A model generated the notes under the pieces. It had not been told where the DNA came from and did not search any database. It worked only from the letters and a program-made list of their open reading frames with translations. A stretch of DNA of 64,000 bases from the NCBI RefSeq assembly GCF_029227915.1, contig NC_079875.1:40817201-40881200 (forward strand), in the 5' to 3' direction. Below are positions 51,648 to 63,469 of the stretch, in pieces (the first letter of the stretch is position 1; each line of letters opens with the position of its first letter). This stretch comes from Hydractinia symbiolongicarpus (lineage: Eukaryota; Cnidaria; Hydrozoa; Anthoathecata; Hydractiniidae). Both the position numbers and the translations under genes were made by a program.

Positions 51648-54600
51648 GAGTAAACTCATTTCCCGAACGATTTTTTATATTATTTTTTCACCACTAAAAC
51701 GCATGAGACTTGTAGTTTTTAAAAATGTTTTCATTTTTGATGAGACGCTGATTAAAAGAAGTTTAATCGCCGGCAAACGAAAACCCGCCATTTCCCGTAA
51801 ATCCTGCGCTTGGCCCGTATAGTCAAAAGTATACAAAGAAAGTACCCAGGGAGGAAACTCATTTCCCGAACGAGTTTTTATATTATTTTTTCACCACTAA
51901 AACGCATGAGACTTGTAGTTTTCAAAAATGTTTTCATTTTTGATGAGACGCTGAATAAAAGAAGTTTAATCGCCGGCAAACGAAAACCCGCCATTTCCCG
52001 TAAACCCCGGACTCGGCCCGTATAGTCAAAAGTATACAAAGAAAGTACCCAGGGAGGAAACTCATTTCCCGAACGATTTTTTATATTATTTTTTCACCAC
52101 TAAAACGCATGAGACTTGTAGTTTTCAAAAATGTTTTCATTTTTGATGGGACGCTGAATAAAATAAGTTTAATCGCCGGCAAACGAAAACCCGCGATTTC
52201 CCGTAAATCCCGGACTCGGCCCGTATAGTCAAAAGTATACAAAGAAAGTACCCAGGGAGTAAACTCGTTTCCAGAACGATTTTTAAATTATTTTTTCACC
52301 ACTAAAACGCATGAGACTTGTAGTTTTCAAAAATGTTTTCATTTTTGATGAGACGCTTAATGAAAGAGGTTTAATCGCCGGCAAACAAAAACCAGCGATT
52401 TCCCCTAAATCCCAGGCTTGGCCCGTGTAGTCGAATGTATACAAAGAAATTAGAGTAAACTCATTTCCCGAACGATTTTATAAATTATTTTTTCACCACT
52501 AAAACGCATGAGACTTGTAGTTTTTAAAAATGTTTTCATTTTTGATGAGACGCTGATTAAAAGAAGTTTAATCGCCGGCAAACGAAAACCCGCCATTTCC
52601 CGTAAATCCTGCGCTTGGCCCGTATAGTCAAAAGTATACAAAGAAAGTACCCAGGGAGGAAACTCATTTCCCGAACGATTTTTTATATTATTTTTTCACC
52701 ACTAAAACGCATGAGACTTGTAGTTTTCAAAAATGTTTTCATTTTTGATGAGACGCTGAATAAAAGAAGTTTAATCGCCGGCAAACGAAAACCCGCCATT
52801 TCCCGTAAATCCTGGGCTTGGCCCGTATAGTCAAAAGTATACAAAGAAAGTACCCAGGGAGGAAACTCATTTCCCGAACGATTTTTTATATTATTTTTTC
52901 ACCACTAAAACGCATGAGACTTGTAGTTTTTAAAAATGTTTTCATTTTTGATGAGACGCTGATTAAAAGACGTTTAATCGCCGGCAAACGAAAACCCGCC
53001 ATTTCCCGTAAATCCTGCGCTTGGCCCGTATAGTCAAAAGTATACAAAGAAAGTACCCAGGGAGGAAACTCATTTCCCGAACGATTTTTTATATTATTTT
53101 TTCACCACTAAAACGCATGAGACTTGTAGTTTTCAAAAATGTTTTCATTTTTGATGAGACGCTGAATAAAAGAAGTTTAATCGCCGGCAAACGAAAACCC
53201 GCCATTTCCCGTAAATCCTGGGCTTGGCCCGTATAGTCAAAAGTATACAAAGAAAGTACCCAGGGAGGAAACTCATTTCCCGAACGATTTTTTATATTAT
53301 TTTTTCACCACTAAAACGCATGAGACTTGTAGTTTTTAAAAATGTTTTCATTTTTGATGAGACGCTTAATGAAAGAGGTTTAATCGCCGGCAAACAAAAA
53401 CCAGCGATTTCCCCTAAATCCCAGGCTTGGCCCGTGTAGTCGAATGTATACAAAGAAATTAGAGTAAACTCATTTCCCGAACGATTTTTTAAATTATTTT
53501 TTCACCACTAAAACGCATGAGACTTGTAGTTTTTAAAAATGTTTTCATTTTTGATGAGACGCTGATTAAAAGACGTTTAATCGCCGGCAAACGAAAACCC
53601 GCCATTTCCCGTAAATCCTGCGCTTGGCCCGTATAGTCAAAAGTATACAAAGAAAGTACCCAGGGAGGAAACTCATTTCCCGAACGATTTTTTATATTAT
53701 TTTTTCACCACTAAAACGCATGAGACTTGTAGTTTTCAAAAATGTTTTCATTTTTGATGAGACGCTGAATAAAAGAAGTTTAATCGCCGGCAAACGAAAA
53801 CCCGCCATTTCCCGTAAATCCTGGGCTTGGCCCGTATAGTCAAAAGTATACAAAGAAAGTACCCAGGGAGGAAACTCATTTCCCGAACGATTTTTTATAT
53901 TATTTTTTCACCACTAAAACGCATGAGACTTGTAGTTTTTAAAAATGTTTTCATTTTTGATGAGACGCTTAATGAAAGAGGTTTAATCGCCGGCAAACAA
54001 AAACCAGCGATTTCCCGCAAATCCCGGGCTTGGCCTGTATAGTTGAATGTATACAAAGATAGTAGCCTGTGAGTAAACTCATTTCCAGAAGGATTTTTTA
54101 AATTATTTTTTCACCACTAAAACGCATAAAACTTGTAGTTTTCAAAAATGTTTTCATTTTTGATGAGACGCTGAATAAAAGAAGTTTAATCGCCGGCAAA
54201 CGAAAACCAGCGATTTCCCCTATATCCCGGGCTTGGCCCGTGTAGTCGAATGTATACAAAGATAGTAGCCTGTGAGTAAACTCGTTTCCAGAACGATTTT
54301 TTAAATTATTTTTTCACCACTAAAACGCATAAGACTTGTAGTTTTCAAAAATGTTTTGATTTTTGATGAGACGCTGAATAAAAGAAGTTTAATCGCCGGC
54401 AAACGAAAACCCGCCATTTCCCGTAAATCCTGGGCTTGGCCCGTATAGTCAAAAGTATACAAAGAAAGTACCCAGGGAGGAAACTCATTTCCCGAACGAT
54501 TTTTTATATTATTTTTTCACCACTAAAACGCATAAGACTTGTAGTTTTCAAAAATGTTTTCATTTTTGATGAGACGCTTAATGAAAGAGGTTTAATCGCC

Positions 54601-55485
54601 GGCAAACGAAAACCAGCCTTTTCCCCTAAATTCCGGGCTTGGCCCGTGTAGTCGAATGTATACAAAGAAATTAGAGTAAACTCATTTCCCGAACGATTTT
54701 TTAATTTTTTTTTTCACCACTTAAACGCATTAGACTTGATGTTTTCAAAAATGTTTTCATTTTTAATGAGACGCTTAATGAAAGAGGTTTAATCGCCGGC
54801 AAACGAAAACCCGCGATTTCCCGCAAATCCTGGGCTTGGCCCGTATAGTCAAAAGTATACAAAGAAAGTACCCAGGGAGGAAACTCATTTTCCGAACGAT
54901 TTTTTAAATCATTATTTCACCACTAAAGCCCATGAGACTTGTAGTTTTTAAAAATGTTTTCATTTTTAATGAGACGTTGAATAAAAGGAGTTTATTCACC
55001 GGCAAACGAAAACCCGCTAGTTCCCGTAAACCCCGGACTCCGCCCGTATAGTCAAAAGTATACAAAGAAAGTACCCAGGGAGTAAACTCATTTCCGGAAC
55101 GATTTTTTAAATTATTTTTTCACCACTAAAACGCATGAGACTTGTAGTTTTTAAAAATGTTTTCATTTTTGATGAGACGCTGATTAAAAGAAGTTTAATC
55201 GCCGGCAAACGAAAACCCGCCATTTCCCGTAAATCCTGGGCTTGGACCGTATAGTCAAAAGTGTACAAAGAAAGTACCCAGGGAGGAGACTCATTTCCAG
55301 AACGATTTTTAAAATTATTTTTTCACCACTAAAACGCATGAGACTTGTAGTTTTCAATAATGTTTTCATTTCTGATGAGACGCTTCATGAAAGAGGTTTA
55401 ATCACTGGCAAACGAAAACCCGCGATTTGCCGCAAATCCCGGGCTTGGCCCGTATAGTTGAATGTATACAAAGATAGTAGCCTGT
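51648..55485 (+). repeat. 4-kb block, tandem copy 2 (3,838 bp)
   Basis: Second copy, 197 bp shorter through loss of one TTAGAG monomer near 54.0 kb; beyond that the offset is 3,838 bp (50,598 and 54,436; 51,404 and 55,242). The copy boundary is in the shared tract GAGTAAACTCATTTCC at 51,648-51,663: the left flank matches the copy-2 end (GTAGCCTGTGAG, 55,477) and the right flank matches the copy-1 start at 47,613. Few substitutions separate the copies, such as CCCTGGGAGG near 48,829 against CCCAGGGAGG near 52,863, and CTTGACCCG against CTTGGCCCG, so the event looks very recent. Confidence 0.92.
53980..54050 (+). repeat. Chimeric monomer marking a 197-bp deletion
   Basis: The left part (CAAACAAAAACCAGCGATTTCCC) matches the monomer near 49,960, and the right part (CGCAAATCCCGGGCTTGGCCTGTATAGTTGAATG, written here in outline) matches the next monomer near 50,170. 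The switch lies in GCGATTTCCC at 54,007-54,016. It explains why the second 4-kb block is exactly one 197-bp monomer shorter. Confidence 0.85.
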
Positions 55486-58056
55486 GAGTAAACTCATTTC
55501 CAGAACGATTTTTTAAATTATTTTTTCACTATTAAAACGCATAAGACTTGTAGTTTTCAAAAATGTTTTCATTTTTGATAAGACGCTGAATAAAAAAAGT
55601 TTAATCGCCGGGAAACGAAAACCCGCGATTTACCGTAAATCCCGGACACGGCCCGTATAGTCAAAAGTGTACAAAGAAAGTACCAAGGGAGTAAACTCTT
55701 TTCCCGAACGATTTTTTAAATTATTTTTTCACCACTAAAACGGATGAGACTTGTAGTTTTCAAAAATGTTTTCATTTTTGATGAGACGCTGATTAAAAGA
55801 AGTTTAATCGACGGCAAACGAAAACCCGCCATTTCCCGTAAATCCTGGGCTTGGACCGTATAGTCAAAAGTGTACAAAGAAAGTACCCAGGGAGGAAACT
55901 CATTTCCCGAACGATTTTTTATATTATTTTTTCACCATAAAAACGCATGAGACTTGTAGTTTTCAAAAATGTTTTCATTTTTTATGAGACGCTGAATAAA
56001 AGAAGTTTAATCGCCGGCAAACGAAAACCCGCCATTTCCCGTAAATCCTGGGCTTGGCCCGTATAGTCAAAAGTATACAAAGAAAGTACCCAGGGAGGAA
56101 ACTCATTCCCCGAACGATTTTTTATATTATTTTTTCACCACTAAAACGCATGAGACTTGTAGTTTTCAAAAATGTTTTCATTTTTGATGGGATGCTGAAT
56201 AAAAGAAGTTTAATCGCCGGCAAATGAAAACCCGCGATTTCCCGTAAATCCCGGACTCGGCCCGTATAGTCAAAAGTAAACAAAGAAAGTACCCAGGGAG
56301 TAAACTGATTTCCCGAACGATTTTTTAAATTATTTTTTCACCACTAAAACGCATGAGACTTGTAGTTTTCAATAATGTTTTCATTTTTGATGAGACGCTT
56401 CATGAAAGAGGTTTAATCGCCGGCAAACGAAAACCCGCGATTTCCCGCAAATCCCGGGCTTGGCCCGTATAGTTGAATGTATACAAAGATAGTAGCCTGT
56501 GAGTAAACTCATTTCCAGAACGATTTTTTAAATTATTTTTTCACCATTAAAACGCATAAGACTTGTAGTTTTCAAAAATGTTTTCATTTTTGATAAGACG
56601 CTGAATAAAAAAAGTTTAATCGTTGGGAAACGATAACCCGCGATTTCCCGTAAATCCCGGACACGGCCCGTATAGTCAAAAGTGTACAAAGAAAGTACCC
56701 AGGGAGTAAACTCTTTTCCCGAACGATTTTTTAAATTATTTTTTCACCACTAAAACGGATGAGACTTGTAGTTTTTAACAATGTTTTCATATTTGATGAC
56801 ACGCTTAATGAAAGAGGTTTAATCGCCGGCAAACGAAAACCAGCGATTTCCCCAAAATCCCGGGCTTGGCCCGTGTAGTCGAATGTATACAAAGAAAGTA
56901 GAGTAAACTTATTTCCCGAACGATTTTTTAAATTTTTTTTCACCACTTAAACGCATGAGACTTGTAGTTTTCAAAAATGTTTTCATTTTTGATGAGACGC
57001 TTAATGAAAGAGGTTTAATCGCCGGCAAACGAAAACCCGCGATTTCCCGCCAATCCCGGGCTTGGCCCGTAAAGTCGAATGTATACAAGGATAGTAGCCT
57101 GTGAGTAAACTCATTTCCAGAACGATTTTTTAAATTATTTTTTCACCACTAAAACGCATAAGACTTGTAGTTTTCAAAAATGGTTTCATTTTTCATGAGA
57201 CGCTGAATAAAAGAAGTTTAATCGCCGGCAAACAAAAACCCGCCATTTCCCGTAAATCCTGGGCTTGGCCCGTATAGTCAAAAGTATACGAAGAAAGTAC
57301 CCAGGGAGGAAACTCATTCCCCGAACGATTTTTTATATTATTTTTTCACCACTAAAACGCATGAGACTTGTAGTTTTCAAAAATGTTTTCATTTTTGATG
57401 AGACGCTGAATAAAAGAAGTTTAATCGCCGGCAAACGAAAACCTGCGATTTCCCGTAAATCCTAGACTCGGCCCGTATAGTCAAAAGTATACAAAGAAAG
57501 TACCCAGGAAGTAAACTCATTTCCCAAACGATTTTTTAAATTATTTTTTCACCACTAAAACGCATGAGACTTGTAGTTTTCAATAATGTTTTCATTTTTG
57601 ATGAGACGCTTCATGAAAGAGGTTTAATTGCCGGCAAACGAAAACCCGCGATTTCCCGCAAATCCCGGGCTTGGCCCGTATAGTCAAATGTATACAAAGA
57701 AAGTACCCTGTGAGTAAACTCATTTCCAGAACGATTTTTTAAATTATCTTTTCACCACTAAATCGCATGAGACTTGTAGTTTTCAAAAATGTTTTCATTT
57801 TTGATGAGACGCTGAATAAAAGAAGTTTAATCGCCGGCAAACGAAAACCTGCGATTTCCCGTAAATCCTAGACTCGGCCCGTATAGTCAAAAGTATACAA
57901 AGAAAGTACCCAGGAAGTAAACTCATTTCCCAAACGATTTTTTAAATTATTTTTTCACCACTAAAGCCCATGAGACTTGTAGTTTTTAAAAATGTTTTCA
58001 TTTTTGATGAGACGCTGAATAAAAGGAGTTTAATCGCCGGCAAACGAAAACCCGCC
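55486..58056 (+). repeat. Last (+) stretch before the inversion, 1,015-bp pair
   Basis: A 5-monomer step of 1,015 bp is visible: the private variant GATAAGACGCTGAATAAAAAAAG is near 55,577 and again near 56,592, with TTCAATAATG and CTTCATGAAAGAGG monomers alongside. The second half is irregular. The last monomers (CCTAGACTCGG, CCCAGGAAGTAAAC, near 57,470 and 57,876) form a short 406-bp repeat before the array is cut at 58,056. Confidence 0.75.
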
Positions 58057-58195
58057 AAATCAGTTTACTCCTTGGGTACTTTCGTTATATACATTCAACT
58101 ATACGGGCCAAGTCCGGGATTTACGGGAAATCGCGGGTTTTCGTTTGCCGGCGATTAAACTCCTTTTATTCAGCGTCTCATCAAAAATGAAAACA
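57993..58195. other. Orientation switch with a perfect 63-bp inverted repeat
   Basis: The + array stops after CCCGCC at 58,056 and the - array begins with AAATCAGTTTACTCC at 58,057. The join is inside a monomer on both sides: the + monomer is cut about 26 bp after TTTAATCGCC, and the - monomer is cut in its CTGATTT segment. At most one base (A) is shared at the join. Reading outward, 57,993-58,055 is perfectly complementary to 58,133-58,195 (63 bp), leaving 77 unpaired bases between the arms. Beyond that the arms continue as imperfect inverted repeats for kilobases, because both sides are the same satellite. The point could form a cruciform. It is the only orientation change in the window. 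Confidence 0.93.
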
Positions 58196-60623
58196 AATTT
58201 GAAAACTACAAGTCTCATGCGTTTTAGTGGTGAAAAAATAATTTAAAAAATCGTTCGGGAAATGAGTTTACTCCCTGGGTACTTTCTTTGTATACTTTTG
58301 ACTATACGGGCAAAGCCCAGGATTTACGGGAAATCAGGGGTTTTCGTTTGCCGGCGATTAAACTTCTTTTATCCAGCGTCTCATCAAGAATGAAAACATT
58401 TTTGAAAACTACAAGTCTTATGCGTTTTAGTGGTGAAAAAATAATTTAAAAATCGTTCTGGAAATGAATTTACTCACAGGGTACTTTCTTTGTATACATT
58501 CGACTATACGGGCCAAGCCCGGGATTTACGGGAAATCGCAAGTTTTCGTTTGCCGGCGATTTAACCTCTTTCATTAGGCGTCTCATCAAAAATGAAAATA
58601 TTTTTGAAAACTACAAGTCTCATGCGGTTTAGTGGTGAAAAAAAAATTTTAAAAATCGTTCGGGAAATAAGTTTACTCCCTGGGTACTTTCTTTGTATAC
58701 TTTTGACTATACGGGCCGTGTCCGGGATTTACGGGAAATCGCGGGTTTTCGTTTCCCGGCGATTAAACTTTTTTTATTCAGCGTCTTATCAAAAATGAAA
58801 ACATTTTTGAAAACTACAAGTTTCATGGGCTTTCGTGGTGAAATAATAATTTAAAAAATCGTTCGGGAAATGAGTTTACTCCCTGGGTACTTTCTTTGTA
58901 TACTTTTGACTATACGGGCCGAGTCTGGGATTTACGGGAAATCGCGGGTTTTCGTTTGCCGGCGATTAAACTCCTTTTATTCAGCGTCTCATCAAAAATG
59001 AAAACAAGTTTGAAAACTACAAGTCTCATGCGTTTTAGTGGTGAAAAAATAATTTAAAAAATCGTTCGGGAAATGAGTTTACTCCCTGGGTACTTTCTTT
59101 GTATACTTTTGACTATACGGGCAAAGCCCGGGATTTACGGGAAATCAGAGGTTTTCGTTTGCCGGCGATTAAACTTCTTTTATCCAGCGTCTCATCAAGA
59201 ATGAAAACATTTTTGAAAACTACAAGTCTTATGCGTTTTAGTGGTGAAAAAATAATTTAAAAATCGTTCTGGAAATGAATTTACTCACAGGGTACTTTCT
59301 TTGTATACATTCGACTATACGGGCCAAGCCCGGGATTTACGGGAAATCGCAAGTTTTCGTTTGCCGGCAATTTAACCTCTTTCATTAGGCGTCTCATCAA
59401 AAATGAAAATATTTTTGAAAACTACAAGTCTCATGCGTTTTAGTGGTGAAAAAAAAAATTTTAAAAATCGTTCGGGAAATAAGTTTACTCCCTGGGTACT
59501 TTCTTTGTATACTTTTGACTATACGGGCCGTGTCCGGGATTTACGGGAAATCGCGGGTTTTCGTTTCCCGGCGATTAAACTTTTTTTATTCAGCGTCTTA
59601 TCAAAAATGAAAACATTTTTGAAAACTACAAGTTTCATGGGCTTTAGTGGTGAAATAATAATTTAAAAAATCGTTCGGGAAATGAGTTTACTCCCTGGGT
59701 ACTTTCTTTGTATACTTTTGACTATACGGGCCGAGTCTGGGATTTACGGGAAATCGCGGGTTTTCGTTTGCCGGCGATTAAACTCCTTTTATTCAGCGTC
59801 TCATCAAAAATGAAAACAAGTTTGAAAACTACAAGTCTCATGCGTTTTAGTGGTGAAAAAATAATTTAAAAAATCGTTCGGGAAATGAGTTTACTCCCTG
59901 GGTACTTTCTTTGTATACTTTTGACTATACGGGCAAAGCCCGGGATTTACGGGAAATCAGGGGTTTTCGTTTGCCGGCGATTAAACTTCTTTTATCCAGC
60001 GTCTCATCAAGAATGAAAACATTTTTGAAAACTACAAGTCTTATGCGTTTTAGTGGTGAAAAAATAATTTAAAAATCGTTCTGGAAATGAATTCACTCAC
60101 AGGGTACTTTCTTTGTATACATTCGACTATACGGGCCAAGCCCGGGATTTACGGGAAATCGCAAGTTTTCGTTTGCCGGCGATTTAACCTCTTTCATTAG
60201 GCGTCTCATCAAAAATGAAAATATTTTTGAAAACTACAAGTCTCATGCGTTTTAGTGGTGAAAAAAAAATTTTAAAAATCGTTCAGGAAATAAGTTTACT
60301 CCCTGGGTACTTTCTTTGTATACTTTTGACTATACGGGCCGTGTCCGGGATTTACGGGAAATCGCGGGTTTTCGTTTCAGGGCGATTAAACTTTTTTTAT
60401 TAGGCGTCTTATCAAAAATGAAAACATTTTGTAAAACTACAAGTTTTATGGGCTTTAGTGGTGAAATAATAATTTAAAAAATCGTTCGGGAAATGAGTTT
60501 ACTCCCTGGGTACTTTCTTTGTATACTTTTGACTATACGGGCCGAGTCTGGGATTTACGGGAAATCGCGGGTTTTCGTTTGCCGGCGATTAAACTCCTTT
60601 TATTCAGCGTCTCATCAAAAATG
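58190..60623 (-). repeat. Inverted array: 4-monomer HOR, 811-812 bp
   Basis: Equivalent points (AAAACAAATTT or AAAACAAGTTT, later AAAACGAGTTT) are at 58,190, 59,001, 59,813 and 60,624. Each unit contains a monomer with GGGCAAAGCCC and CAGGGGTTTTCG, one with ACTCACAGGG and CGCAAGTTTTCG, one with GGGCCGTGTCCGGG, and one with GGGCCGAGTCTGGG. No + block in the window has exactly this order. Confidence 0.85.
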
Positions 60624-63469
60624 AAAACGAGTTTGAAAACTACAAGTCTCATGCGTTTTAGTGGTGAAAAAATAATTTAAAAAATCGTTCGGGAAGTGAG
60701 TTTACTCCCTGGGTACTTTCTTTGTATACTTTTGACTATACGGGCCAAGCCCGGGATTTGCGGGAAATCAGGGGTTTTCTTTTGCCGGCGATTAAACTTC
60801 TTTTATCCAGCGTCTCATCAAAAATGAAAACATTTTTGAAAACTACAAGTCTTATGCGTTTTAGTGGTGAAAAAATAATTTAAAAATCGTTCTGGAAATG
60901 AATTTACTCACAGGGTACTTTCTTTGTATACATTCGACTATACGGGCCAAGGCCGGGATTTACGGGAAATCGCGGGTTTTCGTTTGCCGGCGATTTAACC
61001 TCTTTCATTAAGCGTCTCATCAAAAATGAAAACATTTTTGAAAACTACAAGTCTCATGCGTTTTAGTGGTGAAAAAAAAATAATTTAAAAATCGTTCGGG
61101 AAATGAGTTTACTCCCTGGGTACTTTCTTTGTATACATTCGACTACACGGGCCAAGCCCGGGATTTAGGAGAAATCGCTGGTTTTCGTTTGCCGGCGATT
61201 AAACCTTTCATTAAGCGTCTCATCAAAAATGAAAACAATTTTAAAAACTACAAGTCTCATGCGTTTTAGTGGTGAAAAAATAATTTAAAAAATCGTTCGG
61301 GAAATGAGTTTACTCCCTGGGTACTTTCTTTGTATACTTTTGACTTCGCGGGCCGAGTTCGGGATTTACGGGAAATCGCTGGTTTTCGTTTGCCGGCGAT
61401 TAAACCTCTTTCATTAAGCGTCTCATTGTAAATGAAAACATTTTTGAAAACTAAAAGTCTCATGCGTTTTAGTGGTGAAAAAAAAATTTTAAAAATCGTT
61501 CGGGAAATGAGTTTACTCCCTGGGTACTTTCTTTGTATACATTCGACTACACGGGCCAAGCCCGGGATTTAGGGGAAATCGCTGGTTTTCGTTTGCCGGC
61601 GATTAAACCTTTCATTAAGCGTCTCATCAAAAATGAAAACAATTTTAAAAACTACAAGTCTCATGCGTTTTAGTGGTGAAAAAATAATTTAAAAAATCGT
61701 TCGGGAAATGAGTTTACTCCCTGGGTACTTTCTTTGTATACTTTTGACTATACGGGCAAAGCCCGGGATTTACGGGAAATCAGGGGTTTTCGTTTGCCGG
61801 CGATTAAACTTCTTTTATCCAGCGTCTCATCAAGAATGAAAACATTTTTGAAAACTACAAGTCTTATGCGTTTTAGTTGTGAAAAAATAATTTAAAAATC
61901 GTTCTGGAAATGAATTTACTCACAGGGTACTTTCTTTGTATACATTCGACTATACGGGCCAAGCCCGGGATTTACGGGAAATTGCAAGTTTTCGTTTGCC
62001 GGCGATTTAACCTCTTTCATTAGGCGTCTCATCAAAAATGAAAATATTTTTGAAAACTACAAGTCTCATGCGTTTTAGTGGTGAAAAAAAAATTTTAAAA
62101 ATCGTTCAGGAAATAAGTTTACTCCCTGGGTACTTTCTTTGTATACTTTTGACTATACGGGCCGTGTCCGGGATTTACGGGAAATCGCGGGTTTTCGTTT
62201 CCCGGCGATTAAACTTTTTTTATTAGGCGTCTTATCAAAAATGAAAACATTTTGTAAAACTACAAGTTTTATGGGCTTTAGTGGTGAAATAATAATTTAA
62301 AAAATCGTTCGGGAAATGAGTTTACTCCCTGGGTACTTTCTTTGTATACTTTTGACTATACGGGCCGAGTCTGGGATTTACGGGAAATCGCGGGTTTTCG
62401 TTTGCCGGCGATTAAACTCCTTTTATTCAGCGTCTCATCAAAAATGAAAACGAGTTTGAAAACTACAAGTCTCATGCGTTTTAGTGGTGAAAAAATAATT
62501 TAAAAAATCGTTCGGGAAGTGAGTTTACTCCCTGGGTACTTTCTTTGTATACTTTTGACTATACGGGCCAAGCCCGGGATTTACGGGAAATCAGGGGTTT
62601 TCTTTTGCCGGCGATTAAACTTCTTTTATCCAGCGTCTCATCAAAAATGAAAACATTTTTGAAAACTACAAGTCTTATGCGTTTTAGTGGTGAAAAAATA
62701 ATTTAAAAATCGTTCTGGAAATGAATTTACTCACAGGGTACTTTCTTTGTATACATTCGACTATACGGGCCAAGCCCGGGATTTACGGGAAATCGCGGGT
62801 TTTCGTTTGCCGGCGATTTAACCTCTTTCATTAAGCGTCTCATCAAAAATGAAAACATTTTTGAAAACTACAAGTCTCATGCGTTTTAGTGGTGAAAAAA
62901 AAATAATTTAAAAATCGTTCGGGAAATGAGTTTACTCCCTGGGTACTTTCTTTGTATACATTCGACTACACGGGCCAAGCCCGGGATTTAGGAGAAATCG
63001 CTGGTTTTCGTTTGCCGGCGATTAAACCTTTCATTAAGCGTCTCATCAAAAATGAAAACAATTTTAAAAACTACAAGTCTCATGCGTTTTAGTGGTGAAA
63101 AAATAATTTAAAAAATCGTTCGGGAAATGAGTTTACTCCCTGGGTACTTTCTTTGTATACTTTTGACTTCGCGGGCCGAGTTCGGGATTTACGGGAAATC
63201 GCTGGTTTTCGTTTGCCGGCGATTAAACCTCTTTCATTAAGCGTCTCATTATAAATGAAAACATTTTTGAAAACTAAAAGTCTCATGCGTTTTAGTGGTG
63301 AAAAAAAAATTTTAAAAATCGTTCGGGAAATGAGTTTACTCCCTGGGTACTTTCTTTGTATACATTCGACTACACGGGCCAAGCCCGGGATTTAGGGGAA
63401 ATCGCTGGTTTTCGTTTGCCGGCTATTAAACCTCTTTCATTAAGCGTCTCATCAAAAATGAAAACATTT
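59824..63469 (-). repeat. Inverted array: 9-monomer unit, 1,823 bp, two copies
   Basis: Copies of about 59,824-61,646 and 61,647-63,469 align at an offset of 1,823 bp (60,215 and 62,038; 60,624 and 62,447; 61,266 and 63,089). Each is the 4-monomer unit enlarged by five monomers, including a distinctive one with TTTTGACTTCGCGGGCCGAGTTCGGG (in outline) and one with a 2-bp loss (AAACCTTTCATTAAG). Copy boundaries are approximate because the flanks are the same satellite. Confidence 0.82.

Larger units (their letters stand above)
1..58056 (+). repeat. 203-bp satellite, main (+) array
   Basis: About 286 head-to-tail copies of a monomer of about 203 bp, all in one orientation. Successive TTTAATCGCC landmarks at 12, 215, 418, 621, 824, 1021, 1218, 1421 and 1624 are 203 bp apart, or 197 bp where a 6-bp-deleted variant occurs. 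A monomer reads TTTAATCGCCGGC, a CCCG-rich stretch, GTATAGTC(A/G)AA(A/T)G, GTATACAAAGAAAG, AAACTCATTTCC, an A/T-rich tract of about 20 bp, CACCACTAAA, GCATGAGACTTGTAG, a T/A hairpin region and GATGAGACGC. No non-satellite base was noticed between monomers. This is not coding DNA. By analogy with other large homogeneous satellites it may be centromeric or pericentromeric, which is inference. I do not recognise the family. Confidence 0.97.

Noticed and set aside
57970-58158. Open frame running across the orientation switch
   Set aside because: It is an accidental join of + and - monomer sequence at 58,056/58,057, with no counterpart elsewhere.
57993-58195. Terminal inverted repeats of a transposon at the orientation switch
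   Set aside because: The arms are ordinary satellite monomers, there is no coding sequence between them, and no target-site duplication is visible.
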